A stretch of 10,077 nt of DNA. Source: Stephanodiscus triporus (taxonomy: Eukaryota; Bacillariophyta; Thalassiosirophyceae; Thalassiosirales; Thalassiosiraceae). The first letter of the stretch is position 1, and each line of letters begins with the position of its first letter. This document shows positions 1 through 6,047 of this stretch, piece after piece. The position numbers and the translations under genes are program-made. The notes beneath the pieces were generated by a model. It was not told where the DNA came from. It made no database searches and worked only from the letters and a program-made list of their open reading frames with translations. The stretch covers positions 1 through 10,077 of the forward strand of contig JALLAZ010001139.1 in assembly GCA_036939755.1 (NCBI GenBank). Reading direction: 5' to 3'.

Positions 1-12
1 TTCGTGCAGAGT

Positions 13-24
13 TGTGTCCCAGAT
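13..24 (+). repeat. left terminal inverted repeat, 12 bp
   Basis: TGTGTCCCAGAT is the exact reverse complement of 4713-4724. It is the left end of the transposon. The window begins only 12 bp further left, so flanking host DNA on this side is almost absent. Confidence 0.8.
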
Positions 25-339
25 GTGACGTAGAGGACATCCTGCGACTTGTACATATCTTGATAGGTACTACGTACTTTTACCTACTTTAATCTTTTTT
101 CTCTCCGAGACCGCGGCAACTCCTATCCATGATATTTTCCCTCCCCCCCCACTAATACCCATATCTCCGCATCCGGCAGGCCGATTCAGCCCATTTTTGA
201 ATCAGTGGCCGTTGAACAATATCCATTCCAATCGATCCGCCCCCTCTTGCGCCGCAGTAACCTGCCAGGAAAAGCCGATTAGACACTCCCCCCTGACACT
301 CCCATCCTGGGCCCATTAGCACCCACCACTGCGCCTGCA
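25..339. other. left subterminal region of the transposon, noncoding
   Basis: No convincing gene is seen here. It contains CTGCGACTT (42-50), shared in inverted form with the right end, and a small inverted repeat TAGGTA/TACCTA (64-69 and 81-86) around GTAC-rich sequence. There is also a C-rich run near 143-150. It presumably carries the transposase promoter and the transposase binding sites, but no TATA box or other promoter element can be named with confidence. Confidence 0.5.
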
Positions 340-642
340 ATGATAATGAATGGTGAGAGGGAGGACAATAATGCACATGCGCAGGATGTCGAGTATGGAT
401 TCCGAGATACGCGTAGGAGGACGACATACGAGCATCGGGGATCAAGTTCACTGACCCCAAGGCAAATTATGGAGCGGGAAGGCTATACTTGGTGGATCTA
501 TTATTTTTTTGACTGCGCGTTGGATTATCTTCAGTCAATGGTCTATCTTCAGGACATGAATACTCGTTTATGATTATTTGTCCGCCAATGGGATGAAGTC
601 ATTGGTGAAAATGTACGAGTTGCAGTCAGGGAGGTCCGAGAG
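340..642 (+). pseudogene. possible N-terminal extension of transposase, broken by TGA
   Basis: An ATG at 340 opens a frame in the same phase as the transposase. It runs to a single TGA at 571-573. After that TGA the frame is open with no further stop straight into the transposase ATG at 643 and on to 1917. The 23 codons just before 643 read like protein sequence, with helix-forming residues that continue smoothly into the transposase N-terminus. The simplest reading is that the original protein was longer and lost its start segment to one nonsense change, perhaps CGA to TGA. Alternatively this is only a 5' leader and the protein starts at 643. No splice-site pair that keeps frame and removes the TGA was found by eye. 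Confidence 0.4.
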
Positions 643-1917
643 ATGATGAAGCGTATTCAAAGGATATTCGACGAGCTGGAGTTACTGGTAGCATGTCTGA
701 TGTCTTTGGCTGAAATTTCTTATCTACAAGTAGAAGATCTTACTGTGTTTATTCGCAGGAGGAACCGGTTCAGTCCAAAACGAAATAGAAGGATCGATGA
801 GATTTCCAGAGATGAATGCTACACCTGGTTCGGACAAAATCACACCAATATGCATCTTCTGATTCGTCATCTCAGACTCCCTCGGACGTTCACAACTCCA
901 ACCGGGGTAGTTTACACCGGAGAGGAGTGCTTTTTGGTGTATTTATATCACGTCATTAAAGGCTCTCATTTTACTGAAATGGCTCGCTTTGTATTCGGAG
1001 GGGATCCGCGCCGCCTATCTGAGGCAAATATGCTATTTGTAAATCACGGATACACAACATTCTACAATAAAATTTCTGGGACTAGCTTGGAGCAATGGAT
1101 TCCGAGTGAACTTGATTTCTGTCGGCATCTTATCTACGAAGATTTGATGAGTGGTGCAATCGAAGAAGTCATGTTTGAGGATGGACAGGAGGTCGATCGT
1201 GAGTGGGTCCTGCACAGGTTCAGTTTTGATACATTTCGGATATTTGGATTTCTTGATGATTTTGGAATGCCTACTGCACGCCCAGGCGCCTCCGCAACGA
1301 TAAGCAATGGTTTTACTGACGACATTCAGCGGGCATTTTATTCTGGATATTTCAAACGGCACGGCCTCAAGGCCCAGGTTGTATTCCTGCCGATTGGTCT
1401 CATTGGATCTGTTTTTATTTCAGAGCTACGTCAGAATGATACTGGGGTACTTAATATGAGCGGGCTGAATAATTATCTTGTCGAGATTTTGAATGGATTT
1501 CTTGTGGGTGGATTATTTCCGTGCCTTTATTGCGATGGCATATTTCCAACCCTTGCAAAGATCGTGCCACGTTTTGTCAATCCTTCACCGGAGCAAACGT
1601 TACAGAACATCATATTTGCATCACAACGGCAATGCATTGAACATGTTTTTGGGGATCACAGGAATCGCTTCAAATGGTTTGGTATGCCACATCGTCTGCG
1701 CCTTTTCAATCAAGGAGTTTTGGTTAGAAAAGAATGCCTGCTATCATTCTTCATGTTGAATTGTTATTATTGCTTAGATGGTACGAGGGGAGGTTACTTT
1801 CAATGTATTCCGCCTACGTTAGAAGAATATTTGCCGCTTGATGAGGTACTGGAACCACCACCAGCGGTAGACTTGGGTGATACGTATGACTATTGGAATA
1901 ATAATGATCATGAGTAG
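643..1917 (+). CDS. PIF/Harbinger-type DDE transposase
   Basis: This 424-residue protein would cut and rejoin the transposon ends in the nucleus. The DDE_Tnp_4/HARBI1 pattern is visible throughout. Residues about 80-150 form the helical N-terminal part with a TGEECFLVYLYHVIKG segment before the nuclease fold. The first catalytic Asp lies in FGFLDDFG (D205), followed by RPG. The family signature YSGYFKRHGLKAQVV covers 233-247. The second Asp lies in RQNDTG (D266), YCDGIFP (297-302) stands for the usual YGDPAYP, and the Glu lies in CIEHVFG (E333). The tail motif PPTLEEYL near 390 is also seen in HARBI-like proteins. The D/D/E triad is therefore present, although IDGT is changed to LDDF. Length is normal for the family. 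I chose the first of two adjacent ATGs. The stop is a double TAG. Confidence 0.87.
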   Translation: MMKRIQRIFDELELLVACLMSLAEISYLQVEDLTVFIRRRNRFSPKRNRRIDEISRDECYTWFGQNHTNMHLLIRHLRLPRTFTTPTGVVYTGEECFLVYLYHVIKGSHFTEMARFVFGGDPRRLSEANMLFVNHGYTTFYNKISGTSLEQWIPSELDFCRHLIYEDLMSGAIEEVMFEDGQEVDREWVLHRFSFDTFRIFGFLDDFGMPTARPGASATISNGFTDDIQRAFYSGYFKRHGLKAQVVFLPIGLIGSVFISELRQNDTGVLNMSGLNNYLVEILNGFLVGGLFPCLYCDGIFPTLAKIVPRFVNPSPEQTLQNIIFASQRQCIEHVFGDHRNRFKWFGMPHRLRLFNQGVLVRKECLLSFFMLNCYYCLDGTRGGYFQCIPPTLEEYLPLDEVLEPPPAVDLGDTYDYWNNNDHE

Positions 1918-1926
1918 TAGTGCGAG

Positions 1927-1945
1927 TTTATTTTATAAAAATAAA
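1927..1945. terminator. overlapping poly(A) signals for two convergent genes
   Basis: The 75 bp between the stops of the two transposon genes contain AATAAA on the + strand at 1940-1945, 23 bp after the transposase stop. The - strand has AATAAA at 1932-1927, about 60 bp after the stop of the opposing gene. Together they form a near-palindrome of A and T. This fits a compact bidirectional 3'-end region. The hexamers are directly visible. Their use as poly(A) signals is inferred, as protists do not always depend on the hexamer. Confidence 0.5.
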
Positions 1946-1992
1946 GTCAATATTGAAACGATTATGAAAAGAAAGCGGATGACGAGGAGTGA

Positions 1993-3858
1993 CTATTCAT
2001 CATTGTGGCTGAGACTCTCATTGGAGTTAACTGTGCTGGATTCAATCTCAGCAAGTTCAGCGCGGAGATTCGTGCGGCGAGTGTTCCAAAAATGGATATC
2101 CAGTTCATCTCCCGTCCGTATCGCACTGTGGTAATTCGAAGAGGCATGTTCATAATCATTTGCAACATCACGTCCTGTACGTATAGGTTCAGGCAAAGGA
2201 GCGTTCATATTCTGTCGAATGGCATCTGACAACATACTTACTGTCTGAAACCCATGTTGGATTTCAGCGAAACGAGAGACAGGGTCATTCCGGTCAGCGG
2301 AAAAGTCAACAATCCGTCGAGTCCTGCCATTCCTAGGAACGGATGTGCGCCGGCGCTGAGCTGGACGAGGATTGACATCATCATCGATACCCTCATAAAG
2401 GTAGTCATTCATTTCATCTTCCTGCATCCGTTGAACATCATCAAGATTTCCAGCACTTCGTTGGCGCTGTCGAGCAGTCCCGACATTATTTGAAGTCTCA
2501 TTACGTCGTTGTGCAATCCCATCTGATTGTCTGTGTCCAAGAGGAGCCTGTGCACCAACAATACTCCTTGCCACAGTACTTCTCTCTCTCCTAACCTTGT
2601 CTGCGATTGCTGATGCAGATGGATTAGATTCTTGCGCTTCAAATAGGTGGAAAAATCGCTGAGCCCATTCGGGAACGTCTTCCTGTTCGGCGCCAGAAGG
2701 GTCGTTGGAATGCGAGCGATCATATATTGCCCTAGCTTCGGCTTCGGCATCAGCAAGGTGGCGCATGAGTACTGTTGAAGATAGTACATTGTACCCAGCA
2801 AGAGGTCCACCAGCTCGAAAGAATGCATCCTTGTTCTGATTGATCCAAGCAGTTCTATGGCCATGGCCAAGAGATCCATGCAAACCATCCTCATGTGCCC
2901 CAGCTAACTGAAGAATGCTAATCAAAGCAGTTGCGTGTGCTGGCGATCGAATTCCAGTCCTGTTACGTCCAAACACAAAGCCTTGCATGGCGACCCTTGA
3001 GTTTGCATTGCGGTTGCGTCGTGACGATGAAATGGAGGTGGCAGCATTTCCGCCGTTGTTTGTTGACGCGGCAGTACCCTCTGCCAATTCCGACGCAGCA
3101 GAGGCAGAGGAGGCTGTGGCTGTGTCTGAGCGTTGGTTCAATGCATCAGAGGAGGCCGTGGCAGAGTCCGATCGCCGATTTGATTCGGAAGAGGAGGCCG
3201 CTGCAGCGTTGGAGCGCAGATTCGATGAGGCAGAGGCTGACGCAGCTGAGCGCCGGTTCAATGTAATGCCGTCACTAACAGATTCTGTCTCACTTTCGTC
3301 AGAAGAAGAATCACTGCTCTCCAGCAAGAAAACGTCTCGGCGGGATCGGGGCGCAAGATTTGCCTCTGCTGCCATATAGCTTTGCACAAGCGTGGCGAGC
3401 TGTGCGCTTGTGATGGGTTCTTCTTCTTCTAGAGGCATCCCCATAACACGACGCATATTCACCAATTGCTGCCGACGCTCACTTGAGACAGTGCGTACTA
3501 ATCCAATCGCTCCTGCGCGTAGGGTGTTAATCCTATTCACTGGATTGCGGACATACATTACCGTATTACGATGAGTGGGTTCGGTAGTAGGCAAGTGGTA
3601 AATGTATCTTGTTAGCATGGATTCTTCGTAAACATTGTCGGTCGGTGGCCCAACATCCCAATGGACAGGACACACAGGTGGAGATAGAGTGAATGGGCAA
3701 ATATTTACGCCGGATCCTGCACCAATCTCCAGCAAACTCTTGACATTCCCCAATATCTGCAACACCGGCCCGATGCCCAATCCTCCATTGTCCTCGGCGG
3801 CGGGAGCAGCAGCATCGGGACAGGCGTCAACATCGGGAGATACAGCCAGATTTGGCAT
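1993..3858 (-). CDS. transposon accessory protein, Ser/Ala/Arg-rich, possible DNA-binding
   Basis: The frame is open back to 3882, but the first ATG is at 3858, giving 621 residues. No domain is certain. Residues 1-140 are Pro/Gly-rich then mixed. Around 178-196 there is an acidic serine tract (SSDSSSDESETES). Residues 201-257 are four imperfect 14-residue repeats of the type NRRSDSATASSDAL. Residues about 307-412 form the most ordered part: helix-rich, with W338 (in TAWINQN), an RAGGPLAGYN turn and a long helix containing LADAEAEARAIYD. This vaguely recalls the Myb/SANT-like trihelix proteins carried as the second gene of Harbinger elements, but the usual tryptophans are not obvious. A basic patch near 498-516 (QRRRTS...RTRR) could be a nuclear localisation signal. 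Position inside the transposon and convergence with the transposase support an accessory role such as end binding or import of the transposase. The function is inferred. Confidence 0.7.
   Translation of the reverse strand: MPNLAVSPDVDACPDAAAPAAEDNGGLGIGPVLQILGNVKSLLEIGAGSGVNICPFTLSPPVCPVHWDVGPPTDNVYEESMLTRYIYHLPTTEPTHRNTVMYVRNPVNRINTLRAGAIGLVRTVSSERRQQLVNMRRVMGMPLEEEEPITSAQLATLVQSYMAAEANLAPRSRRDVFLLESSDSSSDESETESVSDGITLNRRSAASASASSNLRSNAAAASSSESNRRSDSATASSDALNQRSDTATASSASAASELAEGTAASTNNGGNAATSISSSRRNRNANSRVAMQGFVFGRNRTGIRSPAHATALISILQLAGAHEDGLHGSLGHGHRTAWINQNKDAFFRAGGPLAGYNVLSSTVLMRHLADAEAEARAIYDRSHSNDPSGAEQEDVPEWAQRFFHLFEAQESNPSASAIADKVRRERSTVARSIVGAQAPLGHRQSDGIAQRRNETSNNVGTARQRQRSAGNLDDVQRMQEDEMNDYLYEGIDDDVNPRPAQRRRTSVPRNGRTRRIVDFSADRNDPVSRFAEIQHGFQTVSMLSDAIRQNMNAPLPEPIRTGRDVANDYEHASSNYHSAIRTGDELDIHFWNTRRTNLRAELAEIESSTVNSNESLSHNDE
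3088..3258 (-). repeat. 42-bp-unit minisatellite inside the accessory gene
   Basis: The coding sequence here is an imperfect tandem repeat of about four units of roughly 42 bp. Each encodes N-x-R-S followed by Ser/Ala/Thr-rich residues. The first unit is shorter (12 residues). Such in-frame repeats grow and shrink by slippage, so copy number may differ between transposon copies. The encoded stretch is expected to be disordered. Confidence 0.6.
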
Positions 3859-4137
3859 AATAGCAATGCTGCAATAATTCAAGAGGATCCTGCTCAGGAC
3901 AAATTAAGGAAACAAATACAACATTTTAGACAATAGGGAGTGAATGTTAAGAATATTGCACCCCCCCCCACTCAAGACGACCCCCTCGACCGATGCCTCG
4001 AGTAACGACAATGACGGGGGGGACAGGAAGGAGGCATCGTTGTCCAATATATCCACCCCCCACCCTGTATCCAGCAGGCTGCGGCGACAGCGGCGGCGGG
4101 TGACTGTCCCCCCACAACACCACCGACCCCCCCTCCA

Positions 4138-4239
4138 ACCACCGTCCCCCCATTCCCTCGTCCGCCGCTTCCCCCTCAAATTGCGACGACTCGTCCTTGA
4201 GGCGCACCACCGTCCCCCCATCCCCTCGTCCGTCGCTTC
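4138..4239. repeat. 34-bp direct repeat, two copies 68 bp apart
   Basis: The sequences at 4138-4171 and 4206-4239 match at 32 of 34 positions (ACCACCGTCCCCCCAT then a CTCGTCCG-type core). Offset is exactly twice the repeat length. It lies upstream of the - strand accessory gene. It could be a local duplication or a regulatory repeat. Confidence 0.7.
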
Positions 4240-4333
4240 GCTGAGCCAAGGGAGGACACGCCCAGAGGCGCGTCCCCCTTGCACTGACAGGAGAGGCGGG
4301 CAGACGGGTGGCGGGTGGCGGCGGCGGAAAGAA

Positions 4334-4375
4334 AGGAGGCGGCGGTCTTGAGGTTATCAGGAGGCGGCGGTCTTG
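4334..4375. repeat. 17-bp tandem direct repeat
   Basis: AGGAGGCGGCGGTCTTG occurs perfectly at 4334-4350 and again at 4359-4375, a period of 25 bp. It lies in purine-rich DNA and is probably a replication-slippage product. Confidence 0.7.
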
Positions 4376-4591
4376 GGTCCGCCCTCCCTCGTTCTCTCCA
4401 GGGCGAATGACATCGCCCTCGACCCGCCGCGATGGCGCGAGGAGGAGGATTCTATCAACTCACCAAGCATAATATCTACGATACGGCACCGGAGATCATG
4501 ATGTCTGCGGCATTGTCTGTTTTTATCGCGTCCGTTGGAGGAGTGCAGTGCGTGGGAGGCTTCTACGGGAGGATTTGTACCAGGCCTACGA

Positions 4592-4703
4592 GCTGCGAGT
4601 TCGACCTCAAATCTGCGACTTGCTCACAGATGGCAAAAAGAACTTCCTGCGACCTGGTCCCGCCAAAAGCAGAAGTCGCAGACTCGCAGCAAGTGAGCTC
4701 GCA
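4592..4703. repeat. palindromic subterminal TGCGA cluster, right end
   Basis: Six TGCGA motifs lie within 110 bp. Three are on the + strand (4594, 4614, 4648) followed by three on the - strand (4676, 4684, 4699). Pairs form longer inverted repeats: GCTGCGAGT at 4592-4600 with ACTCGCAGC at 4682-4690, and TCTGCGACTT at 4612-4621 with AAGTCGCAGA at 4673-4682. One CTGCGACTT is also present near the left end (42-50). Clustered subterminal motifs are typical binding sites for transposases or their partner proteins, which is the likely role here. A cruciform could also form. Confidence 0.65.
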
Positions 4704-4712
4704 GATATGAAA

Positions 4713-4724
4713 ATCTGGGACACA
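4713..4724 (-). repeat. right terminal inverted repeat, 12 bp
   Basis: ATCTGGGACACA is the exact reverse complement of 13-24 and marks the right end of the transposon. Host DNA begins at 4725 with GTAATA. Confidence 0.8.
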
Positions 4725-4840
4725 GTAATATGTTACAGATTCCCTCAGGTCCTCTGGCTGATGGTTCTAAAAAAAGACATTTCTCTTAATTTTGACTCAC
4801 TCCCTCAACCTCACTGACATAGTAACACATCTTGACGGCG

Positions 4841-5212
4841 ATGCTCCCTAGTGATCTCAAGATGTCATCCTCTTCGAACATGCAAGTGGATAAAATAAAG
4901 ACAAAGACTCACGATGGCGGTTCCTCCAATGCAATTTCCTCCGAGGCGAACGTCACTGCGCCGGGTTCAAGTGCGAAACCTGACGCATTTTCTGTTTACT
5001 CCAATCAAGAGGTACGAATGAATAGACTGCTTGGCCGTGAAGTCGGCCCGCCAATCCAGAACAATGACACTGGTAGTAGTGCGCCTGCATCTAGTGAGAC
5101 TCATACCGCCAACGCGGCACTTGATCGTAAAACAAGGCTTTCGTGGGAGTTGCATAGTTCACTTCTCGTAGAGGATGTTGCGCTAAATACTGATATCCCA
5201 GACGAGAGGTGA
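4841..5212 (+). CDS. hypothetical protein, possible gene remnant
   Basis: The first ATG is at 4841 and gives 123 residues. I do not recognise a family. The N-terminal 100 residues are hydrophilic and rich in Ser, Asn and Ala. The most protein-like part is at the end, around RKTRLSWELHSSLLVEDVAL, which could be the start of a helix. The TGA stop at 5210-5212 is followed in the same frame by 17 more sense codons before TAG at 5264-5266, so the original protein may have run on. It begins about 115 bp after the transposon's right end, so the insertion may lie in its promoter or may have removed upstream exons. Its tail overlaps the tail of the opposite-strand relic by 17 bp if the longer reading is right. 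Confidence 0.4.
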   Translation: MLPSDLKMSSSSNMQVDKIKTKTHDGGSSNAISSEANVTAPGSSAKPDAFSVYSNQEVRMNRLLGREVGPPIQNNDTGSSAPASSETHTANAALDRKTRLSWELHSSLLVEDVALNTDIPDER

Positions 5213-5249
5213 AGAGGGGACGGCTCGATGGGACCTTCTTTAGGATTAA

Positions 5250-5822
5250 TTATGCTAGATGTTTAGCGATCTCTGACGACAGATTCATAACTAAAAGACC
5301 GTCCAAACACAGAGACATATCTTCCACCTTCTTCTCCCCCTCAGTTGTGCGCTCCCACTTTGCAGCACATGGAATCCATTCGCTTGGAGGAAGACATGGC
5401 CTCTCTTTCATAGCTATTACTGCCTCACTGGATCATTCGTTGGATCAAAGGAATTTAGTATGAGGTCTGCCTCGCCGATAGCGAGTCGTCGTGGCTTCGC
5501 GCATCATCATAGCAAGTCCTCGACAAAAACTATTGGCCCCTTCTCTTGAGGCAAAAGGTTGCATCTGCAATCGAAAACATTCCTTCGCCGCGATGATGCG
5601 ATCGTTAAATGCAACGCGATGCAACGCAATCGCGTTGATTAGTCTCTCTGTATGGGGATCGGGCAAAAGATATCCGTCTCGAGGTCTTTCGTTTCAATTT
5701 ATCGAGGAAATATTCATCGGTAGGAGAGGATCTTGTTGGTGGTTCGACAATACGCCAGATGGTTGCCGCGTCGGAAGGTTAAGGCTGAGTAGTTTTGACC
5801 GGTTACTGCCTCGTGTTTCCAT
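5250..5822 (-). pseudogene. hypothetical gene relic with three in-frame TGA codons
   Basis: A single - strand frame runs from ATG at 5822, preceded in frame by TAG, to TAA at 5250-5252. It is interrupted only by TGA at 5694-5696, 5445-5447 and 5433-5435. Between them the translation reads like real protein: DGYLLPDPHTERLINAIALH (first block), a long helix-forming middle with FNDRIIAAKECFRL, and after the second break MKERPCLPPSEWIP and KVEDMSLCLDGLL. All segments share one phase with no frameshift. A 190-codon frame would by chance carry roughly nine stops of mixed type, so this looks like a former gene, or one with very short introns. No known family was recognised. It lies 225 bp downstream of the cyclin gene on the same strand. 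Confidence 0.45.
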
Positions 5823-6047
5823 GCAGACCTAAGCCCACTGAACCGTGTCTCTAATTAAAACGAGAGATTGCGCCAGGCGTGATTTGATTTTGTAGGATAT
5901 TCATGTCATATCTTTTCTTTACGTTATGCTAAAACATCTAATTTACCCCTTTTTGCAAACAACGCTATCACTAACTGCATTCGAGCAATCTATTCCAGGC
6001 TCAACCTGTTTTACATTGGGATTATGCGGCGGCGTCACCCCTTTATG
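5823..6047 (-). other. cyclin 3' flank / intergenic
   Basis: This short AT-rich interval lies between the cyclin stop codon and the start of the downstream relic on the same strand. It would include the cyclin 3' UTR. No clear AATAAA was seen on the - strand and no other element is recognised. Confidence 0.5.

Larger units (their letters stand above)
3859..4591. other. transposon right internal noncoding region, C/G-skewed
   Basis: This lies upstream of the accessory gene and should hold its promoter. It is marked by homopolymer C and G runs (near 3961-3969 and 4016-4022) and a 9-bp inverted repeat CGATGCCTC/GAGGCATCG (3991-3999 and 4031-4039). It also holds the direct repeats listed separately. 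Several frames are open here only because the base composition is so skewed. None looks like a protein. Confidence 0.5.
13..4724. mobile_element. PIF/Harbinger-like DNA transposon, two-gene
   Basis: The element is bounded by a perfect 12-bp inverted repeat, TGTGTCCCAGAT at 13-24 and its reverse complement at 4713-4724. Sequence outside these points (1-12 and 4725 onward) no longer pairs, which supports these as the real termini. Inside are a DDE transposase on the + strand and a large serine-rich protein on the - strand, facing each other. A transposase plus a second, often Myb-like DNA-binding protein is the known layout of autonomous Harbinger elements. CTGCGACTT at 42-50 recurs inverted at 4673-4681, so the subterminal regions also share sequence. 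Harbinger elements usually make 3-bp target duplications. Here only the dinucleotide GT flanks both ends (11-12 and 4725-4726), so the target duplication is uncertain. The in-frame TGA upstream of the transposase leaves open whether the copy is active. Confidence 0.8.

Noticed and set aside
152..460. 102-codon minus-strand open frame at the transposon left end
   Set aside because: No recognisable motif; it overlaps the upstream part of the transposase frame and is rich in residues expected from skewed sequence.
2409..2894. 161-codon minus-strand open frame
   Set aside because: Same strand but another frame within the longer accessory gene; the long frame has the better start and continuous low-complexity structure.
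2915..3379. 154-codon plus-strand open frame rich in Glu and Ala
   Set aside because: It is the antisense of the Ser/Ala repeat in the accessory gene; repetitive coding DNA keeps several frames open.
3944..4351. Pro/Arg-rich open frames on both strands
   Set aside because: They arise from C- and G-run DNA with direct repeats; no protein-like segment.
4432..4710. 92-codon plus-strand frame with a good-looking ATG context
   Set aside because: It lies across the palindromic subterminal repeat cluster, and its Cys/Ser-rich tail is simply the translated TGCGA motifs.
5433..5696. Selenocysteine reading of the in-frame TGAs
   Set aside because: Three closely spaced TGAs without cysteine-like context and no SECIS-like hairpin recognised downstream; mutation is simpler.
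5209..5832. Two plus-strand open frames (84 and 113 codons) opposite the relic
   Set aside because: The minus-strand reading is more protein-like and stays in one phase for 190 codons; the plus frames begin at non-ATG codons or lack any motif. Some doubt remains.
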